Program-made: the position numbers and the translations under genes
The notes under the pieces: generated by a model
Seen by the model: only the letters and a program-made list of their open reading frames with translations
The model's database searches: none
What the model was told of the DNA's origin: nothing
In this document: positions 1 through 7,743 of the stretch, in pieces
Numbering within the stretch: the first letter of the stretch is position 1
Layout of the letters: every line of letters begins with the position of its first letter
Assembly (NCBI GenBank): GCA_018266295.1
Contig: JAFEAQ010000014.1
Span: 121,851-185,850 of the forward strand
DNA: 64,000 nucleotides
Source: Bdellovibrionales bacterium
GTDB lineage: Bacteria; Bdellovibrionota; Bdellovibrionia; Bdellovibrionales; Bdellovibrionaceae
Direction of reading: 5' to 3'

Positions 1-156
1 ACTGGAATTGCCAAATGAAGCATGGTCAGTCTCGCTCTTACACAGCCAGCTGCAACTCTAGCTGCTTCCCGAATATCATCACACCCCGCGATCAAAACGT
101 GAGTGTCCGTTGCAGCTCGACTTGCACGGTTCAGTGCGAGATCGCCGACTAAACGT

Positions 157-211
157 AAGTGCCAGGTCCTCTTTCCGGACGCGGCGCTTACAGAAACAGG
201 ACCTGGCACTT
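157..211. repeat. Inverted repeat, REP-like hairpin
   Basis: A perfect 14-bp inverted repeat (AAGTGCCAGGTCCT at 157-170 against its complement at 198-211) encloses a 27-nt GC-rich spacer, and the right arm is followed by a short T run. One arm extends into a 19-base string, 191-209, that recurs exactly at 16572-16590 beside another gene. A repeated arm plus hairpin is what REP elements mobilised by REP-associated tyrosine transposases look like; that origin is inference. It could also act as a terminator on the plus strand, or affect the Hsp70 gene that starts 30 nt later. Confidence 0.6.
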
Positions 212-240
212 TTTAAAAGGTTTCCCTATACTAGGAACCT

Positions 241-1530
241 ATGTCTGACACTTTCCTTGCCATTGACTTTGGTACCAGCAATTCCCTGGTGGGAGCCTTC
301 CATAACGGAAAACGCGTCGAAGCACTGCCTCTTGATCCCAAAGCGGCCGATCAGACCTTGATGCGCACCCTGCTTTACTTTCCCCACGCCGATCTCTGTT
401 ACTACGGAGCGGAGGCCATTGAACAATACATTGAGCAAGATATGGAAGGACGCCTCTTCCGTTCGTTTAAATCCCACTTACCGAACAAAGCTTACCTCGG
501 GACGGTGTTAGACAATCGCATTCTAACTTTAGAAAACCTCGTCGGGATCTTTCTGCTAGAGCTCAAGAAGCGTGCGGAGAAAGCACTCGGCGTGCCGGTG
601 GAAAACGCCGTGATCGGCCGTCCAGCACGCTATTCGATGGACCCGGTGGCGGATGGCTTTGCCCTTCACCGCATGCAGAAGGCCGCGCAGTTTGCGGGCT
701 TTAAGAACGTGCAGTTCGTCCCAGAACCTCTGGCGGCAGCTTTTGATTACCGCCGAGGCCTGCAAAAAGAAAAGATCGTGATGATCGGTGACTTCGGGGG
801 CGGAACTTCGGACTTCACTCTGATTCGTATGGGACCTGAAAAGTTCCGCCGCGAAGACGTTCTTGCGATCGACGGCTGTCCCCTTGCCGGGGACGCGCTT
901 GATAGCGTGTTCATGAGCCATCGCCTGAATGAATACTTTGGCGCTAAATCTCGCTATCGCCTGCCGATGTCGGAGAACGTGCTGACGATGCCGCATGGAG
1001 TGACTCAGCGTTTGAATCACCCGGCGCATATCGTGCATCTCAAAGAAAAAGACACTTACGAATTCATTCGCGAAGTAAAGAAGTGCTCTCTCACAGAAAA
1101 AGACAAAGCGGCGGTCGAAAGATTATTCGTGCTAATTGAAGACCAGCAGATCTTCCCTTTCTTTGAAACGATTGAAAAAACCAAACGAGAACTCTCGTCG
1201 CAAGAAAATAGCAACTTTAAGTTTGTCTACCCAACTCTTGAAGTCTACGAAGGCTTTTCGCAAAAGCAATTCATCGAGTGGTCTGAAGAGACTCGCGGCA
1301 AGATCTTTGAAGGCCTTGATCGCTGTCTCGCGAGCGCAGGACTTACGAGTGATCAAGTCGATTTGGTGTGCCTTACTGGCGGTACAGCAAAAGTGGGCTT
1401 TATCCAGCAAGAACTGGAAAAACGCTTCGGCAAAGAGCGCCTGCAGACGCAATCGCACTTCCATTCGGTCTTGTCGGGCTTGGTTGAATCGGCGAATTTC
1501 TGGGCCGACGGCCTCAAAGTTGTAGAATAA
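241..1530 (+). CDS. Hsp70-family ATPase-only protein (YegD-like)
   Basis: This is a 429-residue actin/Hsp70-fold protein, much shorter than DnaK (about 640), so it has the nucleotide-binding domain and no recognisable substrate-binding domain or lid. The phosphate-1 loop appears at the very N-terminus (AIDFGTSNS), the phosphate-2 loop near residue 182 (GDFGGGTSDF) and the adenosine motif near residue 378 (LTGGTAKV). These are the standard Hsp70 ATP-binding signatures, and the length and N-terminus fit the YegD-like chaperone group. No signal peptide is seen, so it is probably cytosolic. The ATG follows an AGGA at a short distance. The client or partner is unknown; no J-protein or GrpE gene is adjacent. 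Confidence 0.85.
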   Translation: MSDTFLAIDFGTSNSLVGAFHNGKRVEALPLDPKAADQTLMRTLLYFPHADLCYYGAEAIEQYIEQDMEGRLFRSFKSHLPNKAYLGTVLDNRILTLENLVGIFLLELKKRAEKALGVPVENAVIGRPARYSMDPVADGFALHRMQKAAQFAGFKNVQFVPEPLAAAFDYRRGLQKEKIVMIGDFGGGTSDFTLIRMGPEKFRREDVLAIDGCPLAGDALDSVFMSHRLNEYFGAKSRYRLPMSENVLTMPHGVTQRLNHPAHIVHLKEKDTYEFIREVKKCSLTEKDKAAVERLFVLIEDQQIFPFFETIEKTKRELSSQENSNFKFVYPTLEVYEGFSQKQFIEWSEETRGKIFEGLDRCLASAGLTSDQVDLVCLTGGTAKVGFIQQELEKRFGKERLQTQSHFHSVLSGLVESANFWADGLKVVE

Positions 1531-1566
1531 ATACCTGTTCCACTTTCATCGCCGAACTCTTTACGT

Positions 1567-1587
1567 GGACAAACTCCCTGTTTGTCC
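1567..1587 (+). terminator. Hairpin after the Hsp70-like gene
   Basis: GGACAAAC and GTTTGTCC form a perfect 8-bp stem with a TCCCT loop, 36 nt after the stop codon. There is no T tract, so its strength as an intrinsic terminator is doubtful. Twenty bases further on, 1607-1618 is a perfect 12-bp palindrome, GGGACATGTCCC, sharing the GGACA core; it could be an operator for the gene at 1719. Confidence 0.4.
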
Positions 1588-1718
1588 CGCCATTTTCCGA
1601 TTCTTCGGGACATGTCCCTTTGATTTTCCCAGAAAAGAATATTTTTTTGAGTTCACGAGAACTTTCAGCGACAACCCCTTTCACAAATTAATAACTAAAC
1701 CACACAAAGGGGTTTCAA

Positions 1719-2207
1719 ATGAAAAAGATCGTTCTTGCTTTCGCTATGCTTGCTGCTTCTTCTGCAATGGCTGCTAAATACTCTGCTGATATGTCTTGGG
1801 ATCAATTGAACAAGGCTTATGACCTTGATATCCAAATGCCAACAGTTTTCATGGGCTCTTCTGTATCTTATGACATGATCTGCGTTGACGGTAACAACCT
1901 CCGCACTATCAAGCCAGTAGATGTTACTGAGCAGTACGAAATCAACAAAGAACAAACTGGCTGGAAAGTTGTTGGTCAAAAATACCGTTCAACTCCAATC
2001 AACTACACAAGCGTTGAGTCTGTTTGCGTAGCTCGCGGCGACCACGATGTTTGCCACAATGAAGTGATCACTGGTTCATACCCTACAACTGTGAACGTGA
2101 CTGTAAATCAGTACGTAAACCCTTCTAAAACTTCTTTGGTAAAATTCTTGTTCAAGAAGTCTTTCACTTTGCCTTCTTGCAACACAGTAGCTCCAGCTCC
2201 TTACTAG
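1719..2207 (+). CDS. Small exported protein, paralogue of the 3157 gene
   Basis: The 162-residue product begins with a clear Sec signal peptide (KK, hydrophobic stretch, then SAMA-A cleavage near residue 19). I do not recognise the family. Its mature part aligns by eye with the product of 3157-3648: both have Leu/Asp-Ile-x-Met-Pro near the start, a C-V motif followed by an R/H-T-I-(K/T)-P-V stretch, two mid-protein cysteines and a C-terminal (F/Y)TLP-x-C. The shared cysteines suggest disulphides and a periplasmic or surface location. Codon choice looks even and T/A-ending, like a strongly expressed gene. An AGGGG lies upstream of the ATG and a strong terminator follows, so it is probably a single-gene unit. 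Confidence 0.8.
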   Translation: MKKIVLAFAMLAASSAMAAKYSADMSWDQLNKAYDLDIQMPTVFMGSSVSYDMICVDGNNLRTIKPVDVTEQYEINKEQTGWKVVGQKYRSTPINYTSVESVCVARGDHDVCHNEVITGSYPTTVNVTVNQYVNPSKTSLVKFLFKKSFTLPSCNTVAPAPY

Positions 2208-2220
2208 TTTCGAGCGCAAT

Positions 2221-2272
2221 ACAAGTCGGGTCTCACCCCAGTTCCTTTTGAGGCCCGGCTTGTTTCTTTATT
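2221..2272 (+). terminator. Intrinsic terminator
   Basis: ACAAGTCGGGTCTCA (2221-2235) pairs with 2249-2263 over 15 positions, two of them G-U, with a 13-nt loop and a following T-rich tail TTCTTTATTT. It starts 14 nt after the stop codon of the exported-protein gene that ends at 2207. Confidence 0.8.
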
Positions 2273-2360
2273 TCATGTTCGCGATCGTTCCTTTTGAATA
2301 TTTTCCGGCGAGTGTTTTTTAGAATTGAAAAACACCCCAAAACGTCCGTATAAGGGCCAC

Positions 2361-3164
2361 ATGTCTGAGAATATCGAAACCAACTTTTTGCAAACCTCTC
2401 CCGAAGCGTGCTTGCGTATGCAAGTAGCCGCAGACCTTGAGGCGTTCCAGGCCGGTTTTGACGACCCTAAAAAAGGGCTCCAGATTCTCAGTAAAAAGAC
2501 TCAGATCCATATTAAGACCCTTAGACGCCTCCTTCAGCAGGCTCACAACCCTAGTTACCAAACTCTATATAAAATTTACTCGCACCTGACGAACACCCGA
2601 AGCCTCAACGAAACTCTCACAGCGGCACCGGCTATTGTGCAGGAAAAGCTCCGGGCTCGTGATGTACAGATGGAAGCCCATCCGCAAGCTCAATTTTCCC
2701 GAGATATTGAGGACGAACTCCTGAACGACCGCTGCTTTGCCGAGCTTTATGTCTTAGCCGACGTGAGCCCCTTTGACCGGGCGTTTGTAAAAAACCGTTT
2801 TGGCGAATACGGCCTGTCGGTTTTGGACAAGATGTTGGATCTGCAGGTGCTGCGTCTGCAAAGCGATGGCAAATTTATGTCGGGCGATCGCCGCGCTTCG
2901 TTTTCGGCGGAGGCGATTAAAAAAGTTGGCCTGCAGCTGACTCAAAATTATTTGAAACCCGAACGTAGTGATGAAAACTTCGCAAATCACATGGGCCTCT
3001 TTGCAACAAGCCTGAGCGAGAAAGCTTACCGTCAGTGGATCGCCATCGACGAAAAAGCTTTCAACGATAAAATTGCTGTTTTGAAGCAAGAGGGTTCTAA
3101 AGGTTCAATCCCTGCATTTACTTTTCACGTTGTTGATACCCTGAAAGGGTCTTCTCATGAATAA
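2361..3164 (+). CDS. HTH regulator, TIGR02147-like layout
   Basis: From ATG 2361 (an AAGGG lies 4 nt upstream) the product is 267 residues. An in-frame TTG at 2325 would add 12 residues and has no better ribosome site. Residues about 18-75 read as a helix-turn-helix (long amphipathic helix, then SKKTQIHIKTLRRLLQQ and a recognition helix), and the middle holds a winged-helix-like segment ending L-x-L-Q-V-L-x-L-x-x-D-G. The C-terminus has a helical tail. The order matches the TIGR02147/DUF4423 regulator at 49027-49809, but the sequence is too distant to call membership firmly. Its last codons overlap the start of the exported-protein gene at 3157 by 8 nt, which implies translational coupling. 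Target and signal are unknown. Confidence 0.7.
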   Translation: MSENIETNFLQTSPEACLRMQVAADLEAFQAGFDDPKKGLQILSKKTQIHIKTLRRLLQQAHNPSYQTLYKIYSHLTNTRSLNETLTAAPAIVQEKLRARDVQMEAHPQAQFSRDIEDELLNDRCFAELYVLADVSPFDRAFVKNRFGEYGLSVLDKMLDLQVLRLQSDGKFMSGDRRASFSAEAIKKVGLQLTQNYLKPERSDENFANHMGLFATSLSEKAYRQWIAIDEKAFNDKIAVLKQEGSKGSIPAFTFHVVDTLKGSSHE

Positions 3165-3648
3165 GCTCTTCAGTTTCTTTTTTGTCCTTCTTAGTTTCTC
3201 TTTTGCATTTGCGGGAGGCATCGGAGGCAACGCTGGTGGCACCGGAGGTTTCCGCGGTCGCGAGATGGTGGTCGATCGCAATGAGTTGCTAAGATTAAAT
3301 CGCTTCTACAATGTGAACATGGCAGAGATGCCAGTGCAAGATGTAAAGGTCAGTGTGACGAACTTGTGCGTTGGCTTTAACAATATCCACACAATCACTC
3401 CGGTGCGAATTGAAACTGCTTCGTCTTCAGAGGAAAAGAGTCTTACAACTCCGCGTTTTGAAGAAGTGAAGACATGCGTAGCGGCAGAGGGAAAAACTTG
3501 CACCGCTGTAAAAACCGAACTACAAATGGTACAAACAAACTTCAGTATGGATGTTATTGATGTACCTCGTGGGACTGGTGATTTGAAGCGGTACATGTAC
3601 AAAGTGAATTACACTTTGCCTCCATGCGAGAGTGTGACAAGTCCTTAA
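3157..3648 (+). CDS. Small exported protein coupled to the regulator
   Basis: A 163-residue protein with a Sec signal peptide (residues about 1-19, ending AFA-G), followed by a Gly-rich start of the mature chain (GGIGGNAGGTGG). The rest is a paralogue of the protein encoded at 1719-2207, with matching cysteines and the terminal Y/F-TLPxC motif. No family or activity is recognised. The ATG lies inside the end of the regulator gene (overlap ATGAATAA), so the pair is almost surely one transcript. A further exported protein starts 21 nt downstream at 3670. Confidence 0.75.
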   Translation: MNKLFSFFFVLLSFSFAFAGGIGGNAGGTGGFRGREMVVDRNELLRLNRFYNVNMAEMPVQDVKVSVTNLCVGFNNIHTITPVRIETASSSEEKSLTTPRFEEVKTCVAAEGKTCTAVKTELQMVQTNFSMDVIDVPRGTGDLKRYMYKVNYTLPPCESVTSP

Positions 3649-3669
3649 CGGGACTTCGAGGGGGGCCTC

Positions 3670-4671
3670 ATGAAAAAGATTTTCGTTAGCACATTCCTCG
3701 GTCTATGCCTTACCACTCATTCTGCTTCTGCAAAGACCGTAACCGATTCACTGGTTGCAAACCTTAGCTGCGACAACCTCAGCGTCAGTAGCATTCTCTT
3801 AAAGGTTCGCCCCACAGCTTTTAGCTCGGCGAACCACATGCCGATCAAAAACTGGGCTTTCAGCAGTGGCGGTATTGGCCTTGCAGCCTGCTGGGGCATG
3901 TCTAGTACTCAGAGAAAGCTCTTTTATCTTTTGCGCTTGAATGAAAGCAAAGCGGCGGACTTTGATCTGACTCGCGCTCTCGACATCGTTCGCGGCACAT
4001 CTGTGGGCATGATGATGATGCGAGCTGATTCTGCGTATCCTAATGACAACGATACTCAACGCCTGAATGAAACAAAGCTCAAGGAATACAGTGTGATTCC
4101 ATTACGTGAGAATAACATCGTTACTGAGTGGGGTCGCAATACAGGCTTGAGCTTCCTGGATAGAATGCTCAAGGGCAAAACTTATCAAATCGGCAACCAA
4201 CAGGTTTACCGCGGTCTCCGCACTGAAGTCGAAAGAAGCCAAGAGCTTCACTTCTACCGTCCGCGCAACATCGGCATGGGCACTGGCTCTGGCCCACGTT
4301 CTGCGAAAGAAAATGCGGACTCACTGAAGCTTATGATGTTCAATATGTCGTCGAATCGTTTGCCTTTGATCAATCTTCGCCTCAACACGACAACTCAGCA
4401 CATCGTGATTCCAAAGACTTTCACAAAGGATGATAAAGGCAATGTGTGGATCAAGGCCTATGATTCTAATCAGCCGGAAAAAGATCAGCTGATCTATTAT
4501 GCGGCTAACAACGGCCAATTCTACTCTCCCCAAATCATGGGAAGCTTCGTTGGTGACTACTCAGGCACTGATTACACTCACCCGCTGGGCGTGTACGTTG
4601 TCGACGAGGAAGAGCGCGGCTACATCGAGCAGACGCTTCTTAAGTACTATAAAGGCGTTTGCCAGAAGTAG
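3670..4671 (+). CDS. Exported papain-like protein (predicted)
   Basis: The 333-residue product has a signal peptide (about residues 1-21, ASA-K). The mature part has the spacing expected of a papain-like fold: a Cys-Trp-Gly-Met-Ser at Cys74 in a Gly-rich helix start (GGIGLAACWGMSS), a histidine in a beta-strand context (TQHIVIP, His244), then AYDSNQP at 263-269, which resembles the Asn/Asp-bearing strand (YDxNxP) of papain-like and C39-like peptidases. These three are seen; that they form a catalytic triad is inference. It would act in the periplasm or outside the cell, or in a prey cell. It follows the exported-protein gene by 21 nt, with an AGGGGGG ribosome site, so it belongs to the regulator's operon. 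Confidence 0.6.
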   Translation: MKKIFVSTFLGLCLTTHSASAKTVTDSLVANLSCDNLSVSSILLKVRPTAFSSANHMPIKNWAFSSGGIGLAACWGMSSTQRKLFYLLRLNESKAADFDLTRALDIVRGTSVGMMMMRADSAYPNDNDTQRLNETKLKEYSVIPLRENNIVTEWGRNTGLSFLDRMLKGKTYQIGNQQVYRGLRTEVERSQELHFYRPRNIGMGTGSGPRSAKENADSLKLMMFNMSSNRLPLINLRLNTTTQHIVIPKTFTKDDKGNVWIKAYDSNQPEKDQLIYYAANNGQFYSPQIMGSFVGDYSGTDYTHPLGVYVVDEEERGYIEQTLLKYYKGVCQK

Positions 4672-4738
4672 GTTCTTGCTTGGAACGCGGGATTTGCCGA
4701 AAGCTCTGTGAGCGGCCGGATGCCCGTCCCCCGAATAA

Positions 4739-4760
4739 GGGAAGCCTACTTCCCCCTCTT
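4739..4760 (+). terminator. Weak hairpin after the papain-like gene
   Basis: GGGAAG (4739-4744) and CTTCCC (4749-4754) form a 6-bp stem with a CCTA loop, followed by a pyrimidine-rich stretch. It sits between convergent genes ending at 4671 and 4809. The stem is short, so the call is tentative. Confidence 0.35.
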
Positions 4761-4808
4761 GTCTTTAAATCCTTGTTCTCAGTAATAAAGAAGATCGAAG
4801 AAGAAGAG

Positions 4809-5594
4809 CTACTTCGGAAAAAGTCCTTGGCGAGTCGAAACGAGTTTCTTGAGCCAAGCGCCGAAGCTGTCTTCGGGCCCTGGTAAGCGATCGCGGATCA
4901 TTTTGCCCTGCTTGTGCAACTTTGCCACAAGACTCTTCATCGACTTCAGAGTCATCGGTGTGTGATCGAAGCGGACGCCACAACAGAAACCGCTGCCCAT
5001 TGGCTTTTTGTAAACCACTTTGCCAGGCACAGAGTACTCTTCGCCTTCGTAGTTCCACTTCAGCTCAACTTCTTGGCCCTCAGCATAGGCCGTGCTGGTT
5101 TCAAACATCGCGCCGCCCTCAGAGACGTTGCGAATCAATCCAGGCATGCTGTACATCACGCCCTGCTGATTAAATAAATATCTCGGAGCCGTTTCCCACC
5201 AACGCAGGCGCGGGTCGAAATAAACTTTGCGAACCGACGGCACCACGAAGTACGCCACCGCAAGGATATCCACCACAAGAACGGCGAACAGTGTGAGGAA
5301 GTTCATCCAGTTCATGCTTGTCCAAAAACCATAGGCGTTCGCCAGAAAAATCAGAAACAAACATCCGACATAACACCAGTAGCTCCAGCGCTTACAGATG
5401 AAAATAAAAATACCGGCAATCGGCGGCAACACAATATAGGCAATGAAAAGTGGCTTTGGAAAACTATAGAGCCAGAATTCCCAAGTTTGAGAAAAGCTTC
5501 GGCCCGCGCGATACGAATTGAAGATGATATTGCCTACAGGTGCTAAAATATGCAGCAAAGACAAAACAATGATCGGCCAAGGTTTTCTTTTCAT
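4809..5594 (-). CDS. Membrane protein with C-terminal PilZ domain
   Basis: About 261 residues from ATG 5594 (a TTG three codons earlier is the other possible start). The N-terminal half has four hydrophobic segments, roughly residues 5-27, 38-65, 69-90 and 91-115. The C-terminal part, from about residue 135, looks like a PilZ domain: an Arg-containing lead-in, then RNVSEGGAMF, the N/D-x-S-x-x-G motif that binds cyclic di-GMP in this family, and later KKPMGSGFCCGVRF, the usual closing strand. It is therefore a candidate inner-membrane c-di-GMP effector. No cyclase or phosphodiesterase is adjacent. The classic RxxxR part of the binding site is not clearly visible, so ligand binding is inferred. 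Confidence 0.75.
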   Translation of the reverse strand: MKRKPWPIIVLSLLHILAPVGNIIFNSYRAGRSFSQTWEFWLYSFPKPLFIAYIVLPPIAGIFIFICKRWSYWCYVGCLFLIFLANAYGFWTSMNWMNFLTLFAVLVVDILAVAYFVVPSVRKVYFDPRLRWWETAPRYLFNQQGVMYSMPGLIRNVSEGGAMFETSTAYAEGQEVELKWNYEGEEYSVPGKVVYKKPMGSGFCCGVRFDHTPMTLKSMKSLVAKLHKQGKMIRDRLPGPEDSFGAWLKKLVSTRQGLFPK

Positions 5595-5644
5595 ATGAGT
5601 CAAGCGTAAAGGCTTTAAACTCCAATGTAAAGTTTTTGATAACT

Positions 5645-6454
5645 TTATTGGACAGGAGGCATGACCGGCATTGATTTCTCAGTCATCCGCGGGAGGACTT
5701 GAACCACGTTCTCCTTCGCTCCATCCCAGTGCTCTCGCTGTTGAACAGCCAAGGCTTCAGCGTTGAAGTCGAGAAAGAACCACGCGATCAGCTGATTCGG
5801 ATCTTTCGTTCTGAAACTACGGTCTTTGGCATACGAGCCAAGCCACGTTTTACCAATAAAGATCGGACCGTACTTCCCCTGCACCGGTACCATCACGTCG
5901 TAAACTTCGATTTGTGTCAGCGCAAGCTCTTGCCAGTAATTCTTTGTCACCGGCTTTGCGTAGTTCAATGTGACAACCGCAGATTTTGCGTCCGGCACCA
6001 GCGGATGCTTCGGGTGAATCTCAGTCACGAAGCTCGCCATCGGTGTAATCGCGGTTTTTAACACCAGCGTCTGCTTAATTCGGTTCAGTCCCATGCTCTT
6101 GACTGGATTTTCAGAAGGGTAAAAGATCTTCCCGCGCCAGTTTGCACCCGTTAAATCATCCAAGAGCTTCGCAAACAAAGGCGTCCCCAGATCAAAAACT
6201 CGCGCCCCCGTCCCTGCTGCATAGCCGGTTGGCAATTGCGTGATAGGCAAGCCGTAGTTATTGAAAAGGTCATTGAGAATATCCAAACGCCCGCTTTGCG
6301 CGAGAGTTTGCAAACTCCAAACTGTGATTTCTTCTGGTTTTAAAGGAAGTGCCACTTGCTGAGTTTGCGCAGGAGTTCGTTCACTGACAGCACTCTTATG
6401 GGCACAAGAGACTAACAAAACTAAAACACTCGCAAGGCTCAGAACTGTCTTCAT
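5645..6454 (-). CDS. Lipoprotein of unknown function
   Basis: From ATG 6454, preceded by AGGAGA, the product is 269 residues. A GTG six codons earlier would start inside the ribosome site, so it is rejected. Residues 1-17 form a signal peptide ending in a lipobox (LLVSC), so the protein should be acylated and membrane anchored. The rest is soluble and mixed alpha/beta with a central stretch of Thr/Val-rich strands. I recognise no family. It is monocistronic-looking, 41 nt from the PilZ gene start on the same strand. Confidence 0.75.
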   Translation of the reverse strand: MKTVLSLASVLVLLVSCAHKSAVSERTPAQTQQVALPLKPEEITVWSLQTLAQSGRLDILNDLFNNYGLPITQLPTGYAAGTGARVFDLGTPLFAKLLDDLTGANWRGKIFYPSENPVKSMGLNRIKQTLVLKTAITPMASFVTEIHPKHPLVPDAKSAVVTLNYAKPVTKNYWQELALTQIEVYDVMVPVQGKYGPIFIGKTWLGSYAKDRSFRTKDPNQLIAWFFLDFNAEALAVQQREHWDGAKENVVQVLPRMTEKSMPVMPPVQ

Positions 6455-6563
6455 CGAATCTCCTCTGTACACAGTCTAAACTAGCATGCGCAAAGTTTAA
6501 ACTTGCCAAAGGTCCAGTTCGCGGAAAGACCTGTCCCGAGCCCCGAGTTGCTACGGCAGCCGA

Positions 6564-6965
6564 TTACTGTTCAGAACAAGCCGCTGTATAGACGTTGCCT
6601 TCCGCTGCGAAGATCACGTCGTTCTTCTTTGTTTGAGCATTATAGTTCAGCTCAAGCACGCCGGCATCAAGGAAAGCGCCGCCGAACTCAGCCTGCAAAT
6701 CGCTCTTAGAAACGATGGCTTGAATTTTACCGCTCTTCAAACCGTCAGACGCAGAGTTGTTCTCAAAGTTTGAATTCACATAGGTACGAACTGTCACACC
6801 GTCCATACCCGTGAGAATCACACTGAGTTTTTCTTTATTGTTCGCGCCCGATTCAATTTTGATATCCATATCGGCGATATCGCCCGTCATACAGATAAGG
6901 TGAGCATCCTTCGCAAACGCATTTACTGACAATAGAACTGTCAAAGCTGCCAAGATTGTTTTCAT
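6564..6965 (-). CDS. Small exported protein, unknown
   Basis: A 133-residue protein with a Sec signal peptide (ending NAFA-K near residue 19) and two cysteines, one near the mature N-terminus (LICMTGD) and one four residues from the end, which could bridge. The pattern of alternating hydrophobic residues suggests a small beta-rich periplasmic or outer-membrane-associated protein. The ATG has a good GGGGAGA site. No family recognised. Confidence 0.7.
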   Translation of the reverse strand: MKTILAALTVLLSVNAFAKDAHLICMTGDIADMDIKIESGANNKEKLSVILTGMDGVTVRTYVNSNFENNSASDGLKSGKIQAIVSKSDLQAEFGGAFLDAGVLELNYNAQTKKNDVIFAAEGNVYTAACSEQ

Positions 6966-7743
6966 GATATTCTCCCCAGTTATTAATATTAAAGCTCTCG
7001 GAGAATACGCCTGTTTCAGTCAAAGCACTAGATGTCAGGATTTTCGACAGGGAAAGATTACAGCTCGCCTCCTCGTGTGGATGGGATCTGACGGAATTTA
7101 TGCTATAAAGAAATCCCGTGGCAGCTTCCACCGGAACTGGTCGGTGCAAAATTTCGTTATCAAACATTCTGCAACTCCAGCAGAAGCCGCTCTTCGTCTC
7201 GAGGTGGCTGGACACTTTGCTGACGATCCCATAGGAATTCTAAAATACTAGATAGTCTCTCTGTTCTCCGCACTAGTGGCCGCGAACATTGAACAGTCCC
7301 AAGGTGCTCTCATGTGACGATGGATCATTCATTTAGTTATACTTCTCTAGTTTTCTAGACGGTGTTCTTCCACCGTAAGGCAAACAAATTTCATTGAGTT
7401 GAACACTATGCTCTTACGAAATGATATTTCGAATGCCCTTGTCGAACACAAATTGCCATTCTCCGCAGAGTTTGTAAGTACATAAAATGAATATGCAATT
7501 ATATAAAAAGAAGTTCGTAATCAATTTTTAATTTATGTGGCCACTACTGCTATGGGCAGGTGTTCCCGAAAATCTGTCAAAGTTTGGCTCCATCTTTTTT
7601 TGACTAAACAAAAATCAAACAAAAAGTCACTCAATGTTTCTTCAAAAGACTCCGACACTATGGAAAGCAAGTCTATACGAGTCTTTTCACGATTAGATTT
7701 CCTGATTGGTGATTTCGAAAGATTCGTCAGGGGAAGGTTCCAA
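6966..7743. other. Long intergenic region before the chemoreceptor
   Basis: About 780 bp without a supportable gene. The right half is AT-rich. There is one small hairpin, ACGGTG/CACCGT around 7360-7377. Open frames here have no plausible starts or protein-like composition. An open stretch in frame with the receptor from 7537 is discussed with that gene. The promoter of the receptor must lie in this interval, but I cannot place a convincing -35/-10 pair. Confidence 0.5.

Noticed and set aside
1..209. Open minus-strand frame through the left edge, ending in a stretch reading like THVLIAGCDD and AARVAAG
   Set aside because: It has no convincing start, runs through the REP-like repeat and is cut by the window edge. 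A weak resemblance to an EtfA N-terminus is too slight to call.
226..241. Near-leaderless promoter with TATACT at 227-232 ahead of the Hsp70 gene
   Set aside because: No matching -35 lies at the right distance and it would put the start site only a few bases from the ATG.
7537..7743. 69-residue N-terminal extension of the chemoreceptor from GTG 7537
   Set aside because: The added residues are basic and low in domain character, the GTG has no ribosome site, and ATG 7744 has an AGGGGAAGG.
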